Below are positions 46,480 to 56,747 of a stretch of DNA of 64,000 bases, in pieces. The position numbers were made by a program, and so were the translations under genes. Source of the DNA: Neocallimastix lanati (nom. inval.) (Eukaryota > Neocallimastigomycota > Neocallimastigomycetes > Neocallimastigales > Neocallimastigaceae); NCBI GenBank assembly GCA_016946835.1, contig JACVTC010000107.1:436501-500500 (forward strand). The letters run 5' to 3'. How positions within the stretch are numbered: position 1 is the first letter of the stretch; every line of letters starts with the position of its first letter. The notes under the pieces were generated by a model that was not told the origin of the DNA, did no database searches, and worked only from the letters and a program-made list of their open reading frames with translations.

Positions 46480-46861
46480 TGATATGCGGGACTTTTATGT
46501 GCAATAATTTATAAGCAGTGGGTTTTAAATAATGGTAGTTTAGTAAATTTTATTAATAAAATTATAATATTCGTACAATTAAAATAATAATTCTAATTCC
46601 TAAAAATTTACAAGAGAGTTCTCTATTTCTAATATAAATAATTTAATTTATAAGAAATAAGTAATATATTAATTATATATTCTAATATATAGAACTATAT
46701 AATTTTTATATGAAATAAAGTATTATAATTATTATAATTATAATAATACATATTGAAATAAAATAAAATAAAATAATTATTATCAAAAAGATATAAATTT
46801 AATATTTAATAATTATTATTAAATATACAAATATGTTACTACACATATTTGTTTTATATCA
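46480..46861 (-). repeat. 5' LTR (with respect to the element)
   Basis: 382 bp, identical on reading to 43,984-44,365. It is upstream of Gag on the minus strand. Confidence 0.92.
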
Positions 46862-46928
46862 AAAACATATCAACTATTCATACTTTTAATTACTTTTAAT
46901 ATATTGATTATGTTTGTATTATTTTATA

Positions 46929-46989
<61 letters not shown>

Positions 46990-47051
46990 AGTACTTATAA
47001 TTGTTATTTTACAATTATTATTCTATTTAATTTAGAATAGATATTAATAAT

Positions 47052-47110
<59 letters not shown>

Positions 47111-47407
47111 TAAATAATATAAAAATGAATAATTAAAATATATTCATTCCTAATTAATTAATAAAAAAATTTAGTAGTTATCAAAATTTTATTAAAATAT
47201 AATCATTTCTAATTAAAAAAAAAAAATTTTAAAGTGTAATAGTTAATTAGTAATAATAATAAAATGACACTTAATATTATAATGAAATAATACTTCTTTA
47301 TAATAATAAATGGATAATAAATAGCAATAAATGATAATAAATAGAAATAAATAATAATAAATTATCATTTACTATTATTCATTTAATAAAAAACATTAGA
47401 TAATAAT

Positions 47408-47456
<49 letters not shown>

Positions 47457-48097
47457 AAATATAATAAGACTATAATAAGATTAAAAGGATATAAATGTAT
47501 AACATTAAATATATATTAAATTATTAATATAATAATCATTTTTTAAATTATTAATATAAAAGTTGCTACATAAGCCAGTCCACTCAACGATAATATGACA
47601 CTACTAAATTATAAATTTAATAATATTTTATTATAAATTTAAATACTATTTTTATGGATTTAGTTTATTATTTTATTAATTAATATTTTCAAACCAAACT
47701 TTTTAAAATTCAATTAATGTAATCTTTACATTATTTAAATATTAATTTTTATTTTCATTATTAAAACATTATTAAAACATATAAAATATATAATTATATC
47801 ATAATGTAAAGTATTTTTTGACTATTAACTTTATTAATAAATAATAATAATAATAAGTGGCTCTCTATACCAAAGTGTATTGATATTGATGTATTTGGAT
47901 TAATGTACTTTGCCTAGAAAGAGGCAAAGAATAGTACATACCAGAAAATAAATAATTTAAAAAAAAAATAAAAAATAAAAAATATATATATATATATATA
48001 TATTATTTTTATTATATTATATATACAAAATTTCAGTACTTCACTTAAGTTGATATTATTAGTGGTTAGATTAAAAAAATTTCAACTATAGAAAATA
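46862..48097. other. Gene-free region right of the LTR element
   Basis: It holds an A run of about 52 (46,935-46,987), (AAT)n at 47,057-47,112 and (AT)n at 47,410-47,449. A block at 47,600-47,850 recurs directly at 52,900-53,170. An 8-bp-stem hairpin (CTTTGCCT / AGGCAAAG) is at 47,908-47,929. No gene. Confidence 0.6.
47908..47929. terminator. Perfect hairpin near 3' end of the chitin-binding gene
   Basis: CTTTGCCT, loop AGAAAG, AGGCAAAG. It is flanked by GTA on the left and AGTAC on the right. It lies about 170 bp past the stop at 48,098; a role in 3'-end formation is a guess. Confidence 0.25.
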
Positions 48098-49024
48098 CTA
48101 ATATATAATACTATTATATATTAGTATGATAGACGCTAATGTAATGATTATATTTACGAAAGAGAAATGAATGATATTATTATTCCCATTGTTATTATAA
48201 TTATTGTCTGGAACTTCACCTTGACTACTATTATCTGTATCTGTATCTGTATTAGGGTTTTTAGATTGGCTATTATTGTTATTTTGTTCTTCATCTTGTC
48301 CTTCCTCTTCATCATCAAATTGAACACCATCATTCATTTCATTAGCATCAGGTTCCAAATATTCATCTTCATCTTCTTCATCCATTTCATTAGCATCAGG
48401 TTCAAAATATTCATCTTCATCCTCTTCATCCATTTCATTAGCTTCAGATTCCAAATAGTCGTCTTCATCCTCTTCATCTATTTCATTGGTTTCATATTCC
48501 CAATTGTCGAAAATCATATCAAGTGCTGATTCATCAATTAAATCCACATCTTCTCCAAAATCATTCGTTGAGTCGTCATTAATATCTTTTTCTGAGGAAA
48601 GGGGACTAATGGTATTATTCAAGTAAGAAATACTACTAATGGATAAGTTATTAAGTTTAATTCTTAATTTATCAACTAATTGGTAAACATGATTTTCAGT
48701 AATTTTCTTTATTCTTTTTTTTACAATTGGTATAATCTCTGGTTTAATGGTTATAGATTTATTGGTTTTGGGGTGTCCTACTAATTTTAAACAATGTTGA
48801 ACGAAATCATGACCATTATTTCTTAAGACATCGTAACTTCGTTTCTTACCTTCTTCTGAAAATATATTTTGAAGTTTAAATTTTTCATTAGGGAATCTTT
48901 TTCTGTCGATCAGACTATTCAGTTTCGCTGAAGATATTGCTGTCTTACCCCGATATTTACTTAGAGTATCCCAATCAATTAAGTCATATTGAAAATCACC
49001 ATCATTTATCCTTTTTTTCTCCAT
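48098..49024 (-). CDS. C-terminal part: LRAT/NlpC-like end, acidic repeats, hydrophobic tail
   Basis: 308 residues as read from the first in-frame ATG, but that ATG is probably internal (see the split gene). Residues 1-85 include YDLIDWDTLSKYRGKTAISS and VLRNNGHDFVQHCLKLVG. The latter resembles the N-C-x-x-F-V motif of LRAT/NlpC-like domains, but the usual Cys is Gly here (codon GGT). Residues about 175-228 are three to four 16-residue acidic repeats (ANEMDEEDEDEYLEPD) encoded by a 48-bp repeat. Then come an acidic Asn/Ser/Thr stalk and a terminal hydrophobic segment (FVNIIITLASIILIYN), which could be a transmembrane anchor or GPI signal. Together with the upstream parts it would be a wall- or membrane-tethered chitin-binding protein. 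Confidence 0.75.
   Translation of the reverse strand: MEKKRINDGDFQYDLIDWDTLSKYRGKTAISSAKLNSLIDRKRFPNEKFKLQNIFSEEGKKRSYDVLRNNGHDFVQHCLKLVGHPKTNKSITIKPEIIPIVKKRIKKITENHVYQLVDKLRIKLNNLSISSISYLNNTISPLSSEKDINDDSTNDFGEDVDLIDESALDMIFDNWEYETNEIDEEDEDDYLESEANEMDEEDEDEYFEPDANEMDEEDEDEYLEPDANEMNDGVQFDDEEEGQDEEQNNNNSQSKNPNTDTDTDNSSQGEVPDNNYNNNGNNNIIHFSFVNIIITLASIILIYNSIIY
48335..48500 (-). repeat. 48-bp coding tandem repeat (acidic)
   Basis: Units starting at about 48,335, 48,383, 48,431 and 48,479 (CATTTCATTAGCATCAGGTT on the + strand); the last is degenerate. Confidence 0.85.
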
Positions 49025-49372
49025 CTGGCCATAAATATACTCCTAATTCATCGTCATATTCTGTATATTCGTATACGTCACCCTCAATTTCAAAACATAC
49101 ATGCTTAAATCCTACTATTGCAAAAATATCATATAAAAAACTATCATTATCCGCTAATTTGTCTGTAATTTTTAAAGCAATATTTTTCTTATGAACAATA
49201 TTTCCTAGAAAACGGGTGGCTTTTATCTCTTTAGACCTATTTTGAATTTTGATTAAAAATGTTAAATCTCTTTGTCCAACTCTATAATTATATAATTTGG
49301 TTGGTGTAGTTGTTTCCTTGATAGTGGATTTCTTGGTAGTAGTTTTTTTTTTAGTAGTTTTTTTAGTAGTAG
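49002..49372 (-). CDS. Middle part of the split chitin-binding gene
   Basis: Open without stops from the Thr/Lys linker to TGA at 49,002-49,004. It has no ATG of its own at the start. It reads KETTTPTKLYNYRVGQRDLT, then IKATRFLGNIVHKKNIALKI, and ends near FKHVCFEIEGDVYEYTEYDD and LGVYLWPDGEKK. Composition and the matching linker on one side, and the contiguous domain on the other, show it is the missing link between the flanking readings. The H in FKHVCFEI followed by a GDVYEY strand resembles the catalytic-His strand of LRAT/NlpC-type papain-fold domains; this is pattern recognition only. Confidence 0.75.
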
Positions 49373-49888
49373 TTTTTTTTTTTTTTTAGTAGTTTTTTTG
49401 GTAGTAGTATCTTTATTACATAAACCATACTTAGATTGACAACCTTTAGAAAGATTACAATGATTCTTAGTTACACCACACCAACCAGCTTTACTACAAC
49501 ATTCACCAGGTGGACAATTTAAGCCGTATGATTTACCACATTTTCCATCTGTAGATGTTGTTCTCGGTATGCAGCATACGAAGTTATTATTACCAGGACA
49601 TTTATTTGTAACGATATTACCTTTACATTCATCTTTGAAAGTACATACTCCATCAATATCATTTGAAGAACATTTAATTGTATCACAACATTTTATTGTA
49701 TTTTTATCATTGGGACAATTACCAATTGAAGTATTCCCGTTATATTGGGTACATTTACTTTCATAAAGACAAATTCCAGTAATTCCATTATTATAGCATT
49801 TACCATTTAATTCAGCAAATGCAGAAGGTAAAACTAAAGAGATTTGTAAAATGTTTAATATATGGTAGAGACGGTTTTGTACTCTCAT
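49262..49888 (-). CDS. N-terminal part: signal peptide, two Cys modules, CBM18
   Basis: 208 residues as an uninterrupted reading. Signal peptide about 1-25 (ILQISLVLPSAFA). Two six-Cys modules: Cys 31, 40, 46, 58, 67, 68 and Cys 73, 82, 88, 97, 105, 106, both of the form C...C...C...C...CC seen in fungal secreted lysozyme- and NlpC-type proteins. The CBM18/hevein domain spans about 113-158 with all eight Cys (117, 125, 130, 131, 137, 144, 150, 157) and the CCSKAGWCG core that binds chitin. After residue 160 the Thr/Lys linker shifts frame, so LLLKKLLKKK and everything to the stop at 49,262 is out-of-frame translation, not real sequence. It would act outside the cell on chitin, perhaps in its own wall. 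Confidence 0.85.
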   Translation of the reverse strand: MRVQNRLYHILNILQISLVLPSAFAELNGKCYNNGITGICLYESKCTQYNGNTSIGNCPNDKNTIKCCDTIKCSSNDIDGVCTFKDECKGNIVTNKCPGNNNFVCCIPRTTSTDGKCGKSYGLNCPPGECCSKAGWCGVTKNHCNLSKGCQSKYGLCNKDTTTKKTTKKKKKLLLKKLLKKKLLPRNPLSRKQLHQPNYIIIELDKEI

Positions 49889-50380
49889 TTTTTCTTTTTT
49901 TTTTTTTTTTTTGTTTTTTTTTTTTTGTTTTTATTGTTTTTTAATGTATTATTTTTACATATATATATCAAAATTTTATCATACAATATATACACAAAGA
50001 AAAGTCAAAGTATTTTTTGAATTTACTTGATATTTTTATATTTGTGTGAAATAAAGTATTTTAGCAATAAGATTTGTTTATTTCAAAATACGGTAAACTT
50101 TGTTTATTTTTATAATTAGTATGATATAATACAGAATTATTATATCCTATTATTTTTATGATTAATATAGTTCTTGAACTATATTCTGAAATGATTCTAT
50201 CAATAAATTTAATTTTTTAAGCTATTATTTTATAAAATTTTAAAAATAAATAAAAATTATATAATTTTTTTAAATACGAACTTAACAAAGAACTTTAAAA
50301 TGCGAAATTATTATTATTAAGATCATTTTCACAACTGATAAAATATGAACTTAACAAAGAATTTAAAATAAATAGAAAAA
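49889..50380. other. Upstream region of the chitin-binding gene
   Basis: T runs directly before the minus-strand start (49,889-49,930), then AT-rich sequence without ORF. The motif GAACTTAACAAAGAA appears at about 50,277 and 50,347 and again beyond the (TTA)n tract. Confidence 0.55.
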
Positions 50381-50381
50381 A

Positions 50382-50681
<300 letters not shown>

Positions 50682-51050
50682 TTCGAAATTTTTAAAATAC
50701 AAACTTAACAAAGAATTTACAAAAAAAAAAAAATTATTATTATTATTATTATTATTATTTTCGAAATTTTTAAAATGCAAACTTAACAAAGAACTTAAAT
50801 AAAAACTTTACAAAGAATTTAAATCTAAAATTATTAATTTTTAAATTTAAAAAAATATAAATTTGATATATTATTTTAATTAAAAAAAATTTTTTTTTTC
50901 AAAAATTTATATCCAATTTTTATATTCAAATTATAAATAGTTTAAAGATACATTCTTCCTAAAGAGAAAGTCTTCATTCATTTTTTCTCAAAATCTTTCA
51001 AAGTTGGAAATTTTCAAATTTGGAAATTTTGAGTTTTAAATTAAAAAAAA

Positions 51051-51084
<34 letters not shown>

Positions 51085-51390
51085 AACTATATTTGGCTAA
51101 TCAACTTAAATTTGTCTATTGTTATAATAAAGATAACATCATTGTTAATTACTTCATATTATATAATTCTGGGAATTTTTTTTTTTAACAAAAAATACTA
51201 TAACCATTATATGGTAATTAATTTTTTTTTTTTGAATATTACATTTTTTTTTAAATATTACATTTTATTTTTTATTTTTTTTTTTTTTGAATATTACATT
51301 TTTTTTTTAAATATTACATTTTATTTTTTATTTTTTTTTTTTTTTGAATATTACTTTTTTTTTTGGAATATTACATTTTTTTTTCTTTTT
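50682..51390. other. Non-coding, repeated ACTTAACAAAGAA and GAATATTACATTTT units
   Basis: CGAAATTTTTAAAATACAAA plus CTTAACAAAGAATTT at 50,683-50,718, repeated at 50,761-50,798. At 51,230-51,380, about five units of T-run plus GAATATTACATT or AAATATTACATT. No gene. Confidence 0.65.
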
Positions 51391-51486
51391 ATAAACTGAA
51401 GACTTATTGTCTTCCCCATAGAATATGAATGTAGGTTTATCTGCCATACCAGTACGGCGTCGACGCTCGCAACCGCCCCCCTCATA

Positions 51487-51526
<40 letters not shown>

Positions 51527-51765
51527 CAGTATAGAAGCACTCTATGTGATCCTTAAGGGAAAGCCAAATCCCACTCTAAGTCACCTCCTTGCCATCCCAG
51601 AGGGTGCTGGAAACTGTAAAATCCTCTCAGACAAGAGGCTGACGTAGTGAGATTCTTAAACGTCTTTTGAAATTTAGAAAATATATACCCCCTACCTTGG
51701 TGTAATCATTTAACCCCTAACCTTTAACGTAAAACCCAGGGGGGTTTGAATATTACTAACTAATT
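51391..51765. other. GC-richer non-coding island, possible retroelement remnant
   Basis: Two GC-richer pieces separated by a 34-base A run (51,490-51,523). The left piece has a GAAGAC/GTCTTC hairpin (51,399-51,415) and CAGTACGGCGTCGACGCTCG. The right piece has AAGTCACCTCCTTGCCATCC, CTCTCAGACAAGAGGCTGAC and AAACCCAGGGGGGTTTG. No reading frame spans either piece. The A run flanked by structured sequence resembles the tail of a non-LTR element on the minus strand, but no conserved domain proves it. Confidence 0.4.
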
Positions 51766-51941
51766 AATTTATTAAAGAAAATAAATTATTAATTAAACAG
51801 CATATATAATAAGACATAAAATCAAAGAGTAATCAAACCTAATTATTGAGTTGAGTCCTAAAGAATTGTCATATCAATATCATAATTGATGGTAAACTGA
51901 AAGACCTGTCATATATATAAAAGGATGTTGAAAATCAAAAT

Positions 51942-52167
51942 AGGTATCAAATCCGTATTTAAATTTTTTAATATTTAATTTTTAAATAAAAATACTTCAT
52001 CTATATAAAGATATAGTCAACACAAAAAATGTGTAATGAGTAACAATAAAACAAAAAAGGTATCAAATCCTTATTTAAATTTTTTAATATTTAATTTTTA
52101 AATAAAAATACTTAATCTATATAAAGATATAGTCAACACAAAAAATGTGTAATGAGTAACAATAAAA
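51942..52167. repeat. Two-copy 116-bp tandem repeat
   Basis: Copies start at 51,942 and 52,058 (AGGTATCAAATCC...), and differ at about two positions before the second runs into an A-rich tract. Confidence 0.9.
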
Positions 52168-54066
52168 AAAAAAAATAAAACAAATAAAAAAAGAAATAAA
52201 AAAATAAAAAAAATAAAAAAAATTTAACAAAAATGATATATTTCAACAATATATTCATATAATACATATAAATTTGTCTAATTTATTGTTTATAACACTT
52301 TAATATCATCATAATATTACTGAACTTATTAGATTAAATTTTAAATAGTTATTAATCATAATATTGTTGAATTTTATAATGATCTTTAAACAAGAAATTC
52401 CATATCAGGATCTAAATATAATAATAAAAGAAGAATTTTATGATAGAAAACTATTAACTAATTTGTCATAGGAATAGTGACAGATCTAAATTCCCTATAC
52501 CGTGAAAATATGTAAACTAACAACCCAATGTAAGAAATCTCCCTATCGGATATAAGCACCCTTAAAAGTGTAAGAGAGTATAAAATTTTTAGATTCTTAA
52601 TTATATCAACTTTATTATTATAATTATTAAAGAACAAGAGTATTACTTGAGCAATAGGTTTATTATTGGAATGATAAAGGTACACAGTAATTTCTTAACT
52701 ATTTTTTTTATCAAGTGACAAGATATAGCTGAAGTAATTTAATAATATAGTGATATTCAATATTAAAATATTATATATTTCATATTAGTTTATCTTTTTT
52801 TTTTTTTTTTTTTTTTTTTTTTGATCATTACAAGAATAATATCAGTAAATTTTAATATCTTTTATTTAATTTATTTATAATCATTTCAATAATGTTTATG
52901 AATTATAAATTTAAATAATATTTTATTGATTTATTTATTATAATTTTAAATAATTTTTTATTGATTTACTTATTATAAATTTAAATAATATTTTATTGAT
53001 TTATTTATTATTTTAGTAATTAATTTTCAAACCAGAACTTTTTAAACTTTAATGTAATTTTTACATTAAATAAATATAAATTTTATTTACATTTTTAATA
53101 CACATAAAATTATAATTATACCATAATGTAAAGTATTTTGACTTATTAACTTTATTAATGAATAATAATAATAATAATAATAAATAATAATAATAATAAT
53201 AAATAATAATAATAATAATAAATAATAATAATAATAATAATAATAATTAAATGGTAATAATTTTTTTTTTTTATTTTATCCTATATATTATTTAATTATT
53301 AGATATAATTTAGTGGGAATAATTTTTAATATAAATAATAATTAATAGTTAAATAATTTATATTATAAGTAATCATAATGATTTAATAATTAATAATAAA
53401 AATGATTATTTGGTTTATTATTAATATCATTTACTTTACATAGAATTAATAAATAGAATAATTAATAATAAAAATAATTTTTATTAATATTCTCTTGATT
53501 TGAAAAAATATTACCAATTAATAAAAATGTTATAATTAATAATGATTAATAATAATTAATAACAATTAATAATAATTAATAACAATTAATAATAATTAAT
53601 AATAATTAATAATAACTAATAATAATTAATAATTAAATAATATATAAATAACAATAATAATGATTCTTTTTTTTTTTTTTCAAATGATATCTTAATACTT
53701 TACATAGAGTTAATAAATAAGGTAACTAATAATATAAATAATTATTATTGATATACTCTCCATTAAAATAATATTAATAATCTCTTAATTTGAAATTATA
53801 TCACCAATTAATAAAAAATGGATAATAAATAATAATGATTAATAATAATTAATTATTAAATAATATACAATAAAAATAAAAATTACTTTTAATATGTTCT
53901 ATAAATATAATAAATCATATTACTTAATGTAAATGTAAATAATTAATATAAAAAAAAATTTAAAAAAAAAAAATAATAATAAAAAATAAAAAAATAAAAA
54001 AATAAAAATAAAAAAATAAAAATAAAAATATTAAAAAAAATATATATATAAAAAAGAATGTACTGT

Positions 54067-54101
<35 letters not shown>

Positions 54102-54222
54102 TATTTCTATTAGTAAGTAATGCCATGTGTTTTTTTTTTTTGTTTTGTTTTGTTTTGTTTTTAATTATTTTTAATTCTTATATATGAAACAAATAAAATT
54201 AAAATTTAAAATTTAAATAAAA

Positions 54223-54261
<39 letters not shown>

Positions 54262-54456
54262 CCTAATAATAATAATAATAATAGGATTATCAATAGCATC
54301 TTTTTATTTTTAATTATTTTATCTTATTTTTAATTATAAATTATTATTTATTATAATTATTTTTCTAATGTTTTTTTTTTTTTTTTTTTTTTTTTTTGTT
54401 ACTTGTTACTTGTTACCTGTTACCTGTTACTTGGTACTAGTCCTACGTTTCAAAAA

Positions 54457-54494
<38 letters not shown>

Positions 54495-54720
54495 GTATAT
54501 TTTAATATTATATATAATGAAAATAATTATTTAAATTTTGGCATTTTCAAAGTTCTGACATTTTAATTTTTTATGGTTTCTATTGTTACAACTATTGTTC
54601 AACAAAAATAAATAAATAAATATAAAAATATATTATATAAAACAAAAAAAAAAAAAATAAAAAAAAAAAAAAAAGAATTCATTTCTCTATTTAATTATTC
54701 CATTATCTACAAAATATATA
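52168..54720. other. Gene-free region
   Basis: It contains a moderately GC-richer piece at 52,455-52,590 (AGTGACAGATCTAAATTCCC, AATCTCCCTATCGGATATAA) with only a 75-codon minus frame of doubtful value. A direct repeat of 47,600-47,850 lies at 52,900-53,170. (AAT)n tracts occur at 53,160-53,250, TTAATAA-type repeats at 53,540-53,640, and a TTACTTGTTACCTGTTAC pentad at 54,400-54,436. No gene supported. Confidence 0.6.
52900..53170. repeat. Diverged direct repeat of 47,600-47,850
   Basis: Shared blocks include TTTTCAAACCARAACTTTTT, TTAATGTAATYTTTACATTA and CATAATGTAAAGTATTTT. The stretch ATAATATTTTATTGATTTAT is itself repeated three times in this copy. Confidence 0.65.
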
Positions 54721-54739
54721 TTTAGTGTATATTTTTTTT

Positions 54740-55090
54740 TAAATATTATTTATTCATTTATTCATTTATTTATTACTATTTATTATTTATTATTTATTTT
54801 TCAATTATTTATTTATTTATTATTTATTTTTCAATTATTTATTATTCAGTTATTTATTTTTCAATTATTTATTATTCAGTTATTTATTATTTATTATTTT
54901 TATATTTATTATTTATTATTTATTATTTATTATTTATTATTTATTATTTATTATTTATTATTTATTATTTATTATTTATTATTTATTATTTACTATTTAT
55001 TATTTATTATTTATTATTTATTATTTATTATTTATTATTTATTATTTATTATTTATTATTTAATTATTTAATTATTTAATTATTATTTTC
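54740..55090. repeat. (TTATTTA)n microsatellite
   Basis: Same unit as at 26.8 and 30.1 kb, ending in (ATTATTTA)n. Confidence 0.85.
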
Positions 55091-55460
55091 ATTTAATAAA
55101 ATAATAGCAATATTAAAAAAAAAAAACAATGATACAGAAAATCAAATTATGAAATTGTAAATATATATGTATAATTAAAATAATATATTAAAATACATAT
55201 ATGTATATGAATATATTAATATTGTTTTAATTAAAATAGCAATAATAATGACAAAAATAATAAAAAAAAAAAAAGATAAACAGTTTCATTATGATTATTT
55301 TTTTTTTTTTTTTTTTTTTGAATTTCAAATCACTCCTATTTTTTTATTTGATTGTTTTATTTGATTTTATAATATAGAAACTTCTTTTTATTTTTCATTT
55401 TATATAATAATATTTTCTAATTGTAGTTCTTTTTATTATTACAATTATTAGAATTATTAC

Positions 55461-55493
<33 letters not shown>

Positions 55494-56223
55494 TTATGCT
55501 TTTTTTTTTTTTTTTTTTTTTTGTAAATTTAGCGATACTTTTCATACATACACACAAAAAAAAAATGGTTACATGTTTATATAAATTTGATTTAGTTTCA
55601 AATTTATATATGATAATACTTTGTTTTTAAAAATATATATATAAATATATTCATTTTTAATATTTAAATAAAAAAAGTTATTATTATCATAATTATTTAT
55701 CATTAAATTATTAAATAGGATGCAATAATAACACACATAACACACATATATATATAAATATATGTATATGTATACTTTAAAAAAAAAAAGATATAATAAT
55801 TATTAAAATAAAAAGATTATCTATACATTCAAATATTAAATAACACAAGATAATTATTATTATTAATTAATATTAATATCATTTATTATTATTATTAATT
55901 AATATTAATATCATTTATTATTATTATTAATTAATATTAATATCATTTATTATTATTATCATTATTAATTAATAGTAACAATAATTAATTATTAATTATT
56001 AATCATTATTATTTAGTAATTTAATGTAATTTTACACAAAAAAATTAAAAAGTTTATACATACATTTTAAATATAAAGAAGATATTATTATTATTATTAC
56101 TACTATCATCATTAATTTTTAAGGATACTTTACACAAAAAAAAAAAAAACTTTTAGGATAAATATATATATATTATAAAATATATAAATCTTTAATCTAT
56201 TGAATAGTTTATTGTCATACTTG

Positions 56224-56259
<36 letters not shown>

Positions 56260-56715
56260 TAATTTATTCATTTATTGATTGTTTTAAAAATTAATTATTC
56301 ATATTAAATCATAAAATAAAATAAAATAAAATACATACATACTATGATTTAATTAATTTTCTTAATTCTATATAATGATTATTTTCAAAGTGATAATGAC
56401 TGATATAGTTTATGTTAACTTGAAATTCTAAATATCAAAAATAGTGAACTTTTTAATTCTATTATATAAATCTTTTCAATAACGTATTTTTTACGTTTTA
56501 ATGATAAATAATAGAAAAATAAAATAACAAATAATGATACATATTACAATAATAATTATAATAAATAAATAAATAAATAAAAATTTTCTATTAAATAAGT
56601 TATTAATTTTTTTATTAATCCTACCACTTTATCGTGATTTATTGGTGTTAATAATATCAAGAGATTAATAATTAAACATTAAAAATAATAATAATAGTAA
56701 TAATTGTATTAATAC

Positions 56716-56747
<32 letters not shown>

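Larger units (their letters stand above)
43984..46861 (-). mobile_element. Non-autonomous LTR retrotransposon (Gag only)
   Basis: 2,878 bp with two identical 382-bp LTRs, TG...CA ends and 6-bp terminal inverted repeats (TGATAT/ATATCA). The internal region is 2,114 bp. It holds one Gag-like ORF and no protease, reverse transcriptase, RNase H or integrase, so it must use enzymes from another element. The flanks share only AAAA, in A-rich DNA, so the target duplication is uncertain. LTR identity implies a recent insertion. The superfamily cannot be fixed without pol; Gag resembles Ty3/gypsy or Ty1/copia-type capsid segments. Confidence 0.88.
48098..49888 (-). pseudogene. Secreted CBM18 chitin-binding protein split by two frameshifts
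   Basis: Three consecutive minus-strand segments in different frames read as one protein of about 595 residues. Segment 1 (49,888 to about 49,388) has a signal peptide, two Cys modules, CBM18 and a Thr/Lys linker. Segment 2 (about 49,372-49,012) continues the Thr/Lys linker and enters a globular domain. Segment 3 (about 49,012-48,098) completes that domain, then has acidic repeats and a hydrophobic tail. Frame changes fall in an A15 run (49,373-49,387, one A short for continuity) and an A7 run (49,012-49,018, one A too many). Both are homopolymers, so assembly or sequencing error is as likely as true decay. Coding-like composition persists through all three parts. The start is the Met before a clear signal peptide. 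Confidence 0.75.

Noticed and set aside
48167-48529. 120-codon + frame opposite the acidic repeats
   Set aside because: Antisense shadow of GAT/GAA codons; Ile/Phe repeats with no other support.
52458-52685. 75-codon minus frame
   Set aside because: Fairly ordinary composition but short, without recognisable motif or coding-like GC rise along its length; more likely part of a repeat.
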